A program made the position numbers and the translations under genes. The notes beneath the pieces were generated by a model that saw only the letters and a program-made list of their open reading frames with translations, made no database searches and was not told where the DNA came from. Source: Streptomyces chumphonensis (GTDB taxonomy: Bacteria > Actinomycetota > Actinomycetes > Streptomycetales > Streptomycetaceae). From it: a stretch of 64,000 bases of DNA. Below are positions 53,219-62,919 of this stretch, one piece after another; position 1 is the first letter of the stretch; the number at the start of each line of letters is the position of its first letter. The stretch is from assembly GCF_014779715.1 (NCBI RefSeq), contig NZ_JACXYU010000001.1, positions 806,001 to 870,000 of the forward strand. Reading direction: 5' to 3'.

Positions 53219-53583
53219 CGGGTCAACGGGAGGAACGGACGACGCCGGCCGTCCGCCCCTACGTCATCACCCGCGGCCGTTCCGGCGCGGCGAGCCCGGA
53301 GCTGCCGTGGGAGACGCTCGTCGTGGCGGTGGCCGCGGACCCGCCCGCCGGTCCGTCCGGGCTGCAGCCCGAGCACCGGCGCATCCTGGGGCACTGCCAG
53401 GGGCTGCTGTCGGTCGCCGAGATCGCCGCCCATCTGGGGCAGCCGCCCTCGGTCGTGCAGGTGCTGCTCGGCGATCTCGTCGACTGGGGCCTGATCACCA
53501 CCCGTCCACCCGTCCCGGCTGCCGAACGCACCGATGTGACCATGCTCAGAAAGGTCCTCCATGGTCTCGAAAGCCGCCTCTGA
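53215..53583 (+). CDS. cvnC: Conservon CvnC: DUF742 protein
   Basis: 122 residues: VRPYVITRGRSG, then QPEHRRILGHCQGLLSVAEI with AAHLGQPPSVVQVLLGDLVD, the winged-helix-like DUF742 fold. It is part of the conservon complex. Its 3' end overlaps the cvnD start by 23 bp. Confidence 0.93.
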   Translation: MTGQREERTTPAVRPYVITRGRSGAASPELPWETLVVAVAADPPAGPSGLQPEHRRILGHCQGLLSVAEIAAHLGQPPSVVQVLLGDLVDWGLITTRPPVPAAERTDVTMLRKVLHGLESRL

Positions 53584-54211
53584 CCAGCCGGTCGTCCCCC
53601 ACGACGCCGCACAGCCGGGCGCCGGGGGCGGCCCGGACCCCGAGCAGCACTACGTGCGGTCGAGCGTCGCCGGGGCGGCGAAGATCCTCGTCGTCGGTCC
53701 GCTCGGCGTGGGGAAGACGACGCTCATCGGCGCCGTCTCGGAGATCAAACCGCTGTCGACCGAGGCCGTCATGAGCCAGGCCGGCGCCCGGGTGGACCGG
53801 GGCGGGGAGCGGACGAAGACGACCACGACCGTGGCCCTGGACTTCGGCCGCATCACCATCGACGGTGAGCTCGTGCTCTACCTGTTCGGGACACCGGGCC
53901 AGCAGCGCTTCCTGCCCGCGTGGCGGGAGCTGGCGCGCGGCGCGCTCGGCGCCCTCGCCCTGGTGGACACCCGCGACCTGGAGGCGTCCTTCGACGCCCT
54001 CGGCCACCTGGAGGACCTGGGCCTGCCGTTCGCCGTCGCCGTGAACGCCTTCCCCGGCAGCCCCGACCACGGCGAACAGCGGCTGCGCGAAGCCCTGGAC
54101 CTGCTGCCCCAGACGCCGCTGGTGGTGTGCGACGCCCGCGAGTACCGCTCCTCCGTCCAGGCCCTCATCGCCCTCGTCAGCCACCTCATCAACGCCGCGG
54201 AGCCCACATGA
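53561..54211 (+). CDS. cvnD: Conservon CvnD: Ras-like GTP-binding protein
   Basis: 216 residues. Walker A GPLGVGKTTLIGAV, switch-like TKTTTTVALDFG, LFGTPGQQRFLPAW (G3 with TPGQ) and AVNAFPG (G4 substitute). It is the GTPase of the conservon. Its stop overlaps the P450 start (ATGA), so the P450s are translated with it. Confidence 0.93.
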   Translation: MVSKAASDQPVVPHDAAQPGAGGGPDPEQHYVRSSVAGAAKILVVGPLGVGKTTLIGAVSEIKPLSTEAVMSQAGARVDRGGERTKTTTTVALDFGRITIDGELVLYLFGTPGQQRFLPAWRELARGALGALALVDTRDLEASFDALGHLEDLGLPFAVAVNAFPGSPDHGEQRLREALDLLPQTPLVVCDAREYRSSVQALIALVSHLINAAEPT

Positions 54212-55602
54212 CGAGCCCACGTCCCGACCACAGGTCCGCGCCGGGCGCGGGCCGCTGCCCGGCCACGGCGCTCTACGGGCCGCACCTGGACGGCGACGCG
54301 ATGCCGGGGCTGTACGAGGAGCTGCGGCTGCGGCACGGGCCGGTCGCCCCGGTGACCGTCGCGCCGGGGATCGACGCCTGGATCGTCCTCGGCCACCACG
54401 AACTGCTCCGCCTGACCCGGGAGGAGCAGGACTTCTCGCACGATCCGCGCCGGTGGACGCTGCTGCGCGAGGGCCGGGTCCCGGCGGACTCGCCGATCAT
54501 GCCCATGGTCGGCTGGCGGCCCGCGCTGCTGTTCGCCGACGGCCAGCAGCACCGCAGGATGCGCGCGGCCGTCTCCGACGCCCTCACCCGCATCAACGGG
54601 CACGAACTGCGCCGCACCGTGCGGTTCACCGCCGAACGCCTCATCACCTCCTTCGCCGAGCGCGGTGAGGCCGACCTCGTGCCGCACTTCGCCCGGAAGC
54701 TGCCCATGGAGGTCATCATGCGGCTGCTGGGGCTGGACGAACGCACCGGGCAGCAGCTCGTGCAGGCCATCGCCGGCACCGTCGTCGCCAACGCCGACTC
54801 GGCCAACGCCAGCCGCCGCATGGGCGCCATCCTCGGTCAGCTCATCGAGAACAAGCGCCGCGAGCCGGGCAACGACGTGACGTCCGCGCTCCTGGCCCAT
54901 CCGGCCCGCCTGACGGACGAGGAGGTGCTGCACAACCTCGTCGTGATGTTCGTGGCGGGCAACCAGACGACCGTCAACTGGATCGCCACCACCTTGCGCA
55001 TCCTGCTCACCGACGCGGCCTTCCGCTCCTCGCTGACCGGCGGTCACCTGACCGTGGACGACGCGCTGGACCTCGTGCTGTGGCGCTTCCCCCCGACGCA
55101 GAACTTCCCCGCCCGCTACGCCACCCGGGACCTGCACTTCGGTGGGCAGCACATCCGGGCCGGGGACATGCTGATCCTCGGCCTCGCCGCCGCCAACGCC
55201 GACCCGTCCGTCCTGCCCCCCGACGGGCGGCCGGTCACCGGCAACCGCGCGCACCTGGCCTTCGGCGCCGGGCCGCACGCCTGTCCGGCGCAGGACCCGG
55301 CCCGCCTCATCGCCCGTACCGCCGTGGACACCATCCGGCACCGGCTGCCGGACATGGAGCTGGCCGTGGACGAGCACGAGCTGGCGTGGGTCAAGTCGCC
55401 GTGGAGCAAGGGGCTGGCCGCCCTGCCGGTCCGCTTCGCCGACCCGCAGCTCCCCGCCCCGGCGGACCCGGGCCACGACCCCGGCGTCGTCGCGCACCCC
55501 GCTCCGGCGTACCCGCGTACCCCCTCGTCGTCGGCCCACGCGGGCCGCCCCGCGCAGCACCCCGTGCCCTATCCGCCCCACCCCCAGGGAGAGCGAAGAT
55601 GA
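54208..55602 (+). CDS. Cytochrome P450, CYP157-type, lacking the EXXR motif
   Basis: 464 residues. Heme ligand Cys359 in AFGAGPHACPAQ. In the K-helix the EXXR Glu and Arg are replaced: LDLVLWRFPP aligns with the neighbour's EETMRWDSP, so E becomes Leu289 and R becomes Trp292. The I-helix acid is also changed (VAGNQTT for AGHETT). Loss of EXXR is a published trait of CYP157 enzymes encoded in Streptomyces conservons. The C-terminal ~50 residues are a Pro/His-rich tail. Substrate and redox partner are unknown. Confidence 0.88.
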   Translation: MTSPRPDHRSAPGAGRCPATALYGPHLDGDAMPGLYEELRLRHGPVAPVTVAPGIDAWIVLGHHELLRLTREEQDFSHDPRRWTLLREGRVPADSPIMPMVGWRPALLFADGQQHRRMRAAVSDALTRINGHELRRTVRFTAERLITSFAERGEADLVPHFARKLPMEVIMRLLGLDERTGQQLVQAIAGTVVANADSANASRRMGAILGQLIENKRREPGNDVTSALLAHPARLTDEEVLHNLVVMFVAGNQTTVNWIATTLRILLTDAAFRSSLTGGHLTVDDALDLVLWRFPPTQNFPARYATRDLHFGGQHIRAGDMLILGLAAANADPSVLPPDGRPVTGNRAHLAFGAGPHACPAQDPARLIARTAVDTIRHRLPDMELAVDEHELAWVKSPWSKGLAALPVRFADPQLPAPADPGHDPGVVAHPAPAYPRTPSSSAHAGRPAQHPVPYPPHPQGERR

Positions 55603-56840
55603 CCGAGGTCCACAACGCGCCGCACCGCCTCGACCCGGCGGGCGGCTGCCCGCACGCCGCGAACGCCCGCTTCCTCGCCGAGGGTGCCGTCACCCGGGTC
55701 GTGCTCCCGGACGACGTCGAGGGTGCGATCGTGCTCGGGCACCAGGAGCTCAAGGAGTTCCTGTCCCATCCCGACGTGGCGAAGAACGCCCGCCACTTCA
55801 CGGCGCTGGAGAACGGCGAGATCCCCGACGGCTGGCCGCTGCGGACGTTCGCCACCGTGCAGAGCATGACCACGGCCGACGGCGCCGACCACCGCCGACT
55901 GCGCTCCCTGGTGAGCCGGGCCTTCACCGCCCGCCGGGTGGAGGCGCTGCGCCCCCGGGTGGAGGAGCTGGCCGCCCGTCTGCTGGACGACCTGGAGCGG
56001 GCCGCGGCGCAGAGCGAGGACGGCACGGCCGACCTGCGCCGCAACTTCGCCATGCCGCTGCCCATGGGGGTCATCTGCGAGCTGCTGGGCGTGGACGCCG
56101 AGCAGGGCGAGCAGCTGCACGCCCTGTCCAACCGCGTCGTCTCCACCAGCCTCAAGCCCGCCGACGTGGTCGCCGCCAACCAGGAGCTGCTCCAGGTCCT
56201 CGCGCAGGTCGCGGCGGCCCGGGCGGCCGACCCGGGCGACGACCTCACCAGCGCGCTGATCGCCGCCCGCGAGGAGGACGGCGACCGGCTGAGCGAGCCG
56301 GAGCTGATCGGCACCCTGATGCTCATGGTCATCGCGGGTCACGAGACGACGCTGAACCTCATCACCAACGCCGTGCGGGCCCTGTCGGGCCACCCCGAGC
56401 AGCTGGACGCCGTGCGGTCCGGCACGGCGGACTGGGGCGACGTCGTCGAGGAGACGATGCGCTGGGACAGCCCCGTCAGCTACTTCCCCTTCCGCTACCC
56501 CACCCGGGACCTGACCCTGGACGGCACGGTCATCCCGGCGGGCACACCGGTGCTCGCCGGCTACTCCGGAGCCGGACGGGACCCCCGGACGCACGGCGCG
56601 GACGCCGACGTGTTCGACGTCACCCGCACCCAGGTGCGCCACCTGTCCTTCGGGCACGGCGCCCACTTCTGCATCGGGGCGCCGCTGGCCCGCATGGAGG
56701 CGTCCCTCGCGCTGGAGGCCCTGTTCACGCGGTTCCCGCAGCTCACCGTGGCCGTGGACGAGACGGAGATCCCCCGGCGGGGCAGCTTCGTGGGCAACAG
56801 CGTGCCCGTCCTGCCGGTGCGGCTCACAGCCGCACCGTGA
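55599..56840 (+). CDS. Cytochrome P450, CYP154-type
   Basis: 413 residues with all canonical motifs: I-helix VIAGHETTLN, K-helix VEETMRWDSP (EXXR), and the heme loop LSFGHGAHFCIGAPLARME. CYP154 enzymes pair with CYP157 in S. coelicolor conservons, and here its ATG overlaps the CYP157 stop (ATGA). It is probably a monooxygenase acting on a polycyclic substrate. Last gene of the conservon operon. Confidence 0.9.
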   Translation: MTEVHNAPHRLDPAGGCPHAANARFLAEGAVTRVVLPDDVEGAIVLGHQELKEFLSHPDVAKNARHFTALENGEIPDGWPLRTFATVQSMTTADGADHRRLRSLVSRAFTARRVEALRPRVEELAARLLDDLERAAAQSEDGTADLRRNFAMPLPMGVICELLGVDAEQGEQLHALSNRVVSTSLKPADVVAANQELLQVLAQVAAARAADPGDDLTSALIAAREEDGDRLSEPELIGTLMLMVIAGHETTLNLITNAVRALSGHPEQLDAVRSGTADWGDVVEETMRWDSPVSYFPFRYPTRDLTLDGTVIPAGTPVLAGYSGAGRDPRTHGADADVFDVTRTQVRHLSFGHGAHFCIGAPLARMEASLALEALFTRFPQLTVAVDETEIPRRGSFVGNSVPVLPVRLTAAP

Positions 56841-56867
56841 CGGGGCTGAGGCCCGCGTTGCCCGGGG

Positions 56868-56894
56868 GAAACAGCCGGGAACCCACCGGGTAAC
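56868..56894. promoter_or_regulatory. GlnR-like box upstream of the nirB operon
   Basis: GAAAC (56868-56872), GAACC (56879-56883) and GTAAC (56890-56894) at exact 11-bp spacing match GlnR pentamers, 24 bp before the flavoprotein ATG. nirB is a known GlnR target in S. coelicolor. Confidence 0.5.
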
Positions 56895-56917
56895 AGCGAC
56901 GCCGCACGCTGGGTGAC

Positions 56918-58249
56918 ATGACCTCGAAACAGCGTGTGGTGGTGATCGGCGGCGGCATGGCCGGAGCGCGGCTCGTGCAGCAGCTCGGCCGTGCCGCCGA
57001 CGCCCCCGGGCGGTCCGGGCACGCCGTCACCGTGATCGGCGAGGAGCGGCACGCGCCGTACAACCGGGTGCTGCTCGCCGAGGTGCTGGCCGGGCAGTAC
57101 ACGCCCGACGTCATCGCCCTCCCGGCCCCGGGCCCCGACGTGCGGAGGCTGACGGGCGTCCGGGCGGTGCGCGTCGACCGGGACGAGCGGCGGGTCGTCT
57201 GCGACGACGGCGGCGTCGTCGCGTACGACGCGCTCGTCCTGGCCACCGGCTCGAACCCGGTGCTGCCGCCGGTACGCGGCCTGTTCGACGAGGGCGGCCC
57301 CGGCGCCGAGGCGGGCCTGCCCGACGGCGTCCATCCGTTCCGCACCCTGGACGACTGCGCGGCGCTCGCCGCGGCGGCCGGGCCCGGCACCCGGGCGGTG
57401 GTCATCGGCGGCGGGCTGCTCGGCGTCTCGGCGGCGCGCGCGCTGGCCGCCCGGGGGGCCCAGACCGTCCTCGCCCACCAGGGTGAGCACCTGATGGAAC
57501 GCCACCTGGACGCCACCGCCTCCGACCTGCTGCGCACGCACCTGACCGGCCTCGGCGTCGAGGTGCACACCGAGTGCCGTGTCCGCGGCCTGGGCACGGG
57601 ACGCGACGCCCGCACCGGCCACCGCACGGTGCGCTCGGTGACGCTGGCCGACGGCTACGCGCTGGACACCGACCTCGTCGTGCTGGCCTGCGGGGTACGG
57701 CCGCGCACCGGACTGGCGCACGCCGCCGGCCTCACCGTCGGCCGGGGCGTCGTCGTCGACGACGAGCTGCGCACCGACGACCCGCACATCTTCGCCGTCG
57801 GCGACTGCGCCGAACACCGCGGCACCGTCTACGGGCTCGCCGGACCCGCGCAGGAGCAGGCCGACGCCCTGGCCGCCGTGCTGCTGGGGCGGGATACCGC
57901 GACGCCCCGCGCCGCGCCCTCCCCCACGGCCCCGCCCGCGCCCGCGCGGGCCGGCGGCCCCTACACCGGCACCCGTGCCCTGACCCGACTGACCCTCGCC
58001 GGCCCCGGGCCCCTGGACCTGGCCGCCTTCGGGGAGACCGTGCCGCGGCCCGACGACGACGTCGTGCACCTGGCCGACGCCACCCGGGGTGCGTACCGCA
58101 AGGTCGTCGTCCGGGGCGACCGGCTCGTCGGCGGCATCCTGCTGGGCGACCTCGGCACCGTCGGCGCGCTCGCCCGCACCTGGGAAGGGGACGAGCCCCT
58201 GCCCTCCGCACCACTGCTCCACCTGCTCACGAACGATGGAGGCCTGTGA
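56918..58249 (+). CDS. FAD-dependent NAD(P)H oxidoreductase of the nitrite-reductase operon
   Basis: 443 residues. VVIGGGMAGARLVQQLGR (FAD), AVVIGGGLLGVSAARALAAR (NAD) and DPHIFAVGDCAEHRGTVYG resemble the N-terminal half of NirB. It is the first gene of flavoprotein-nirB-nirD and probably relays electrons to nitrite or nitrate reductase. Its stop overlaps the nirB GTG (GTGA). Confidence 0.88.
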   Translation: MTSKQRVVVIGGGMAGARLVQQLGRAADAPGRSGHAVTVIGEERHAPYNRVLLAEVLAGQYTPDVIALPAPGPDVRRLTGVRAVRVDRDERRVVCDDGGVVAYDALVLATGSNPVLPPVRGLFDEGGPGAEAGLPDGVHPFRTLDDCAALAAAAGPGTRAVVIGGGLLGVSAARALAARGAQTVLAHQGEHLMERHLDATASDLLRTHLTGLGVEVHTECRVRGLGTGRDARTGHRTVRSVTLADGYALDTDLVVLACGVRPRTGLAHAAGLTVGRGVVVDDELRTDDPHIFAVGDCAEHRGTVYGLAGPAQEQADALAAVLLGRDTATPRAAPSPTAPPAPARAGGPYTGTRALTRLTLAGPGPLDLAAFGETVPRPDDDVVHLADATRGAYRKVVVRGDRLVGGILLGDLGTVGALARTWEGDEPLPSAPLLHLLTNDGGL

Positions 58250-60864
58250 CCGTGTCGCACTCGTCCCAGCCGCAAGCGAAGCCGACGATCGTCCTGGTCG
58301 GCCACGGAATGGTCGGGCAGCGCTTCCTCGAAGCCCTGGCCGCCGAGGGCGTCACCGCCCGCGCCCGCGTCGTGGTGCTGTGCGAGGAGCCCCGCCCGGC
58401 CTACGACCGGGTGCAGCTCACCTCGTACTTCTCCGGCGTCACCCCCGAGCAACTGTCCATGACGGACGAGGCGTTCCTCGCCGAGCACGGCGTGGAGCTG
58501 CACCTGGGCGACCCGGCCGAGACGGTGGACCGGGCCGCCCGCACCGTCACGGCCCGCTCCGGGCGGACGTTCCGCTACGACACCCTGGTGCTGGCCACCG
58601 GTTCGTACCCGTTCGTGCCCCCGGTGCCGGGCAGGGACAGCGCGGGCTGCTTCGTCTACCGCACCATCGAGGACCTGCTGGCCATCGAGGAGTTCGCGAA
58701 GGACGCCACCTCCGGCGTCGTCGTCGGCGGCGGGCTGCTCGGGCTGGAGGCGGCGGGGGCACTCAAGGGCCTCGGCGTGCGGGCGCACATCGTCGAGTTC
58801 AACGCCCGCCTGATGGCCCTCCAGGTCGACGACGGGGGCGGGTCCGCGCTGCGGCGCAAGATCGAGGACATGGGCCTGACCGTCCACACCGGCGTCGGCG
58901 GCAAGGAGATCACCGCGAACGCGGACGGTGCGGTGACCGGCATGGTCCTGTCCGACGGCTCCACCCTCGACACCGACATGGTGATCTTCTCCGCCGGCGT
59001 GCGCCCCCGCGACCAGCTCGCCCGCGACTGCGGCCTGGAGGTCGGCGAGCGCGGCGGCGTCGTCGTGGACGCCCGGTGCCGCACGAGCGACCCCGCGGTC
59101 TACGCGATCGGCGAGTGCGCCAAAGCCGTCGACGGCATGGTGTACGGACTGGTCGCGCCCGGCTACGAGATGGCCGAGGCGGCCGCCGCGGCCATCGCCG
59201 GAACGGCGGCGGGCGAGGGCTTCACCGGCGCCGACACCTCCACCAAGCTCAAGCTCCTCGGCGTGGACGTGGCCTCCTTCGGCGACGCGCACGGGACGGC
59301 CGAGGGCTGCCTCGACGTCATCTACGCCGACTCGCGCGCGGGCGTCTACAAGAAGCTCGTCATCGCCCCGGACGGCGCGCTCCTCGGCGGCGTCCTGGTG
59401 GGCGACGCCGACGCCTATGGGCTGCTGCGGCCGCTGACCGGCTCCGTCCCGCCGGTGGCCCCCGAGTCGCTGGTGCTGCCGGCCGGTGCCGGGGCACCCG
59501 CCCAGCTCGGCCCGTCCGCGCTGCCGGACGACGCCGTCGTGTGCAGCTGCCACAACGTCACCAAGGGGACGATCCGCGCCGCCGTGACCGAACACCGCTG
59601 CGGCACGGTGCCGGAGGTGAAGACGTGCACGAAGGCCGGCACCGGATGCGGCAGTTGCGTGAAGGTGCTCGGCCAGCTCGTGGACGCCGAGCTGACCGCC
59701 CAGGGCATCGAGGTGGACCCGGGACTGTGCGCCTGCTTCGGCCAGACGCGGCAGGAACTGTACGAGATCGTGCTCGCGCTGCGGCTGACGTCCTTCCAGC
59801 AGCTCCTGGACGGCCACGGCCGCCCCGAGGCGCGCGGCGGCGAGGGGTGCGAGGTCTGCAAGCCCGCCGTCGCCTCGATCATCGCCTCCCTCGCGCCCAC
59901 CATCGGCGCCGGGGCCTACGTCCTCGACGGTGAGCAGGCGGCCCTCCAGGACACCAACGACCACCACCTCGCCAACCTCCAGCGCAACGGCTCCTACTCG
60001 ATCGTCCCCCGCGTCCCCGGGGGCGAGATCTCGCCGGAGAAGCTCATCGTCATCGGCCAGGTCGCGCGGGACTTCGGGCTCTACACCAAGATCACCGGCG
60101 GCCAGCGCATCGACCTGTTCGGCGCCCGGGTGGACCAGCTCCCGCAGATCTGGGCGCGGCTGGTGGACGCCGGGTTCGAGTCCGGGCACGCCTACGGCAA
60201 GGCGCTGCGGACGGTGAAGTCCTGCGTGGGGCAGACCTGGTGCCGCTACGGCGTGCAGGACTCGGTGAAGATGGCCATCGACCTGGAGCTGCGCTACCGG
60301 GGCCTGCGCGCCCCGCACAAGCTCAAGTCGGCCGTCTCCGGCTGCCAGCGGGAGTGCGCCGAGGCCCAGAGCAAGGACTTCGGCGTCATCGCGACCGCGG
60401 GCGGCTGGAACCTGTACGTCGGCGGCAACGGCGGCGCCACACCCCGGCACGGCGACCTCCTGGCGCAGGACCTCTCCGACGCCGAACTCGTCCGGCTCAT
60501 CGACCGGTTCCTGATGTTCTACATCCGTACCGCCGACCGGCTGGAGCGCACCTCGGTGTGGCTGGAGCGCATCGAGGGCGGCCTGGACCACGTCCGCGAC
60601 GTCGTCGTGCACGACTCCCTGGGCATCTGCGCGGAACTGGAGGCCATGATGGCCGAGCACGTCGCGGGCTACCGGGACGAGTGGGCCGAGACCCTGGCCG
60701 ACCCGGAGCGGCTGCGGCGCTTCGTCTCCTTCGTCAACGCCCCGGACGCGCCCGATCCCTCGGTGCGGTTCGTGCCGGAGCGCGACCAGAACAAGCCCGA
60801 CCTCGACATCCTGGCCGGCCCGGACCTCCCCGTCCGCACCCTCGAAGGAGCACCCCTGTCATGA
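58246..60864 (+). CDS. nirB: NAD(P)H nitrite reductase large subunit
   Basis: 872 residues from GTG 58246 (or GTG 58252). Order: FAD/NAD Rossmann region (about 10-330), BFD-like 2Fe-2S domain (VVCSCHNVTKGTIRAAV, CTKAGTGCGSC) and C-terminal siroheme/4Fe-4S domain (SCVGQTWCRYGVQDS with Cx5C-type spacing, then SGCQREC). It reduces nitrite to ammonium, using siroheme presumably supplied through the upstream CbiX chelatase. It forms a unit with nirD (ATGA overlap). Confidence 0.95.
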   Translation: MTVSHSSQPQAKPTIVLVGHGMVGQRFLEALAAEGVTARARVVVLCEEPRPAYDRVQLTSYFSGVTPEQLSMTDEAFLAEHGVELHLGDPAETVDRAARTVTARSGRTFRYDTLVLATGSYPFVPPVPGRDSAGCFVYRTIEDLLAIEEFAKDATSGVVVGGGLLGLEAAGALKGLGVRAHIVEFNARLMALQVDDGGGSALRRKIEDMGLTVHTGVGGKEITANADGAVTGMVLSDGSTLDTDMVIFSAGVRPRDQLARDCGLEVGERGGVVVDARCRTSDPAVYAIGECAKAVDGMVYGLVAPGYEMAEAAAAAIAGTAAGEGFTGADTSTKLKLLGVDVASFGDAHGTAEGCLDVIYADSRAGVYKKLVIAPDGALLGGVLVGDADAYGLLRPLTGSVPPVAPESLVLPAGAGAPAQLGPSALPDDAVVCSCHNVTKGTIRAAVTEHRCGTVPEVKTCTKAGTGCGSCVKVLGQLVDAELTAQGIEVDPGLCACFGQTRQELYEIVLALRLTSFQQLLDGHGRPEARGGEGCEVCKPAVASIIASLAPTIGAGAYVLDGEQAALQDTNDHHLANLQRNGSYSIVPRVPGGEISPEKLIVIGQVARDFGLYTKITGGQRIDLFGARVDQLPQIWARLVDAGFESGHAYGKALRTVKSCVGQTWCRYGVQDSVKMAIDLELRYRGLRAPHKLKSAVSGCQRECAEAQSKDFGVIATAGGWNLYVGGNGGATPRHGDLLAQDLSDAELVRLIDRFLMFYIRTADRLERTSVWLERIEGGLDHVRDVVVHDSLGICAELEAMMAEHVAGYRDEWAETLADPERLRRFVSFVNAPDAPDPSVRFVPERDQNKPDLDILAGPDLPVRTLEGAPLS

Positions 60865-61241
60865 CCGACGTGCTGACCCCGAACGCCCCCGCAGCGACCA
60901 CCACGGCCACGGGCACGGCGCGCGTGGAGGTGCGGACCGGCGGCGTGTGGGCCGCCGTGTGCGCCGTCGACCACCTCGTCCCCGGACGCGGCGTCGCGGC
61001 CCTGCTGCCCGACGGCGGGCAGATCGCGCTCTTCCTCGACCGCACCGGCACCGTCCACGCCATCGGCAACCGCGACCCGTTCACCGGCGCCTACGTGCTC
61101 TCCCGGGGCCTGCTCGGCTCGGTGGACGGCGCGCCCTTCGTCGCCTCGCCGCTGCTCAAGCAGCGCTTCGACCTGGCCAGCGGACACTGCCTGGACGACG
61201 ACACCGTCACGGTGCCCGCGTACGCGACCCGCGTGCGGTGA
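60861..61241 (+). CDS. nirD: Nitrite reductase small subunit
   Basis: 126 residues, with GAAGGAG before the ATG. VWAAVCAVDHLVPGRGVAAL and AIGNRDPFTGAYVLSRGLLG with LLKQRFDLASGHCLDD are typical NirD. It is a Rieske-like fold without the cluster-binding CxH pairs and supports NirB. Confidence 0.93.
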   Translation: MTDVLTPNAPAATTTATGTARVEVRTGGVWAAVCAVDHLVPGRGVAALLPDGGQIALFLDRTGTVHAIGNRDPFTGAYVLSRGLLGSVDGAPFVASPLLKQRFDLASGHCLDDDTVTVPAYATRVR

Positions 61242-61351
61242 CCCCGACCGGCGCCGCCCCGCCCTGTCCATCGGGCGGCGCCCCACCGTCCGGGCCCGGC
61301 CCGACCGCTACGCGCGGCCGCGCCGGGCCCGGCGCATGGAAGGCTGGCGGG

Positions 61352-62302
61352 GTGACGACGACAACGAACACCGCCCCCCTCCTGTACGGCTGCATGGGTC
61401 TGGGCGGCGCCTGGAACGCGGCCGGTTACGAGGCGGCTGACGTCGCCGAGGCCGAGGCGGCCGTGGCGGCGGCCCTCGACAGCGGGATCACGACGTTCGA
61501 CCACGCCGACATCTACGGGCGGGGGAAGGCGGAGGCCGTCTTCGGCGAGGTCCTCTCCCGTACGCCGGGGCTGCGCGAGCGGATCACCCTCCAGAGCAAG
61601 TGCGGCATCCGGCTCGCCGACGGCGAGCGCCCCGGCGTCTACGACCTGCGCGGCGGGAGCATCACACGGCGGGTGGAGGAGAGCCTGGCCCGGCTCCGGA
61701 CGGACGCGCTCGACGTGCTCCTCCTGCACCGCCCCGACCCCCTCGCCGACCCGGACGAGGTCGCCGAGGCCCTGACCTCCCTGCACCGGCAGGGCCTCGT
61801 CCACCGCTTCGGCGTCTCCAACATGAGCGCGGCGCAGGTGGCCCTCCTCCAGTCGCGGACGGACGTGCCGCTGGAGGTGAACCAACTGGAGATGAGCCTC
61901 CACCGGCGCGACTGGCTGGAGGCGGGCGTCCTCGTCAACACCCCCGAGGCCACCGGGAACGGATTCCCCCACGGCACGGTGGAGCACTGCCTGACCGCCG
62001 GGATCCGGCTCCAGGCATGGGGGGCACTCGCCCAGGGCCGCTACACCGGACGTCAGACGACGCAGGCCGAGCGGGCGACGGCGGAGCTGGTGACCCGGCT
62101 TGCCGAGGCGAAGGGCACGACCGCCGAGACCGTCGTGCTGTGGTGGCTCCAGCGCCACCCGGCGCGGGTGGCGCCGATCATCGGCAGCGTGCGGCCGGAG
62201 CGCATCCGTGCGTGTGCCGACGCCGCGCTCCGGCACCCGGCCCTCAGCCACGAGGAGTGGTACGCGCTCTGGCTGACGGCACGCGGCGCTCCCCTGCCGT
62301 GA
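61352..62302 (+). CDS. Aldo/keto reductase
   Basis: 316 residues from a GTG. LLYGCMGLGGAWNAAG, a catalytic-type HADIYGRGKAEAVFGE (Asp, Tyr), SKCGIRLADGE (Lys) and LLLHRPDPLADP are AKR hallmarks (TIM barrel, NADPH). Substrate unknown; probably separate from the nitrite operon (110-bp gap). Confidence 0.88.
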   Translation: MTTTTNTAPLLYGCMGLGGAWNAAGYEAADVAEAEAAVAAALDSGITTFDHADIYGRGKAEAVFGEVLSRTPGLRERITLQSKCGIRLADGERPGVYDLRGGSITRRVEESLARLRTDALDVLLLHRPDPLADPDEVAEALTSLHRQGLVHRFGVSNMSAAQVALLQSRTDVPLEVNQLEMSLHRRDWLEAGVLVNTPEATGNGFPHGTVEHCLTAGIRLQAWGALAQGRYTGRQTTQAERATAELVTRLAEAKGTTAETVVLWWLQRHPARVAPIIGSVRPERIRACADAALRHPALSHEEWYALWLTARGAPLP

Positions 62303-62723
62303 GGGGCCCGACACCGCCGACCGCGCGGAGGAGACGGACCAGAAAACCATCGAAAAGACCCATGACGTATCCAAACGGACATGACGACCGGGGCCGCCTG
62401 ACCCATCCTCAGAGGAACGACGCCGGGATTGGACCGATATAAAGAGGCGGCCGACGGGCGGGTGACCGGACTCACAGCTTCCCGGAGCCCGTACGACCGG
62501 ACGATCGGGACCGTTCTCACCGCCGCACCAATTTCCCTGCTGACCAGGGATTTTCGGACATACGGAAAGATCCGCCCCGCTGACGCTCGGAATCGGCCCC
62601 GGCGCTCACCGTGCCGAAGGCCGCTCCCGGCGGTCCGGTCACCGGCCCCAGCCGCTTGTCTGGTGCAAAGCGTTGTGTCTACGGTTCCTCCGCACCGCAT
62701 CGGATGCGGTGCCCCACCGCCGG
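62303..62723. other. Intergenic region upstream of the riboswitch
   Basis: No supported gene. Presumably contains the promoter for the riboswitch/rpf transcript; no confident -35/-10 was identified. Confidence 0.5.
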
Positions 62724-62917
62724 GACGCCGAATCCTGCCGCCCGGCCGGGGGAATTCCTGAAAGACCAGGGCGGCAGGAGCGGGGGAACCAGGTAAGCGC
62801 CGTGCCGTGTATCCGTACCGGTACGGCTAGGGGTGAAGCCACGACCCGACGCGTTCCGGCGCGAGGGGAGTGGCCGGGCTTCTCCGGTCCGAATCCGACA
62901 GCTCACCTCGCAGGCGT
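62724..62917 (+). ncRNA. ydaO/yuaA-type c-di-AMP riboswitch
   Basis: Conserved blocks appear in the expected order: GCCGAATCCTGCCGC (62728-62742), GGAGCGGGGGAACCAGG (62777-62793), CTAGGGGTGAAGCC (62827-62840) and CCGAATCCGACAGCTCAC (62889-62906) followed by CGCAGGCG. These are the ydaO signature. It ends about 18 bp before the rpf ATG, leaving the Shine-Dalgarno AGGAGAGG just outside. In Streptomyces, c-di-AMP binding to this element lowers rpfA expression. Confidence 0.92.
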
Positions 62918-62919
62918 AG

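Noticed and set aside
57961-60660. 899-codon minus-strand frame opposite nirB
   Set aside because: No family features; nirB on the plus strand accounts for the coding signal.
62429-62761. 110-codon plus-strand frame upstream of rpf
   Set aside because: Runs into the conserved riboswitch, has no Shine-Dalgarno and no recognisable protein.
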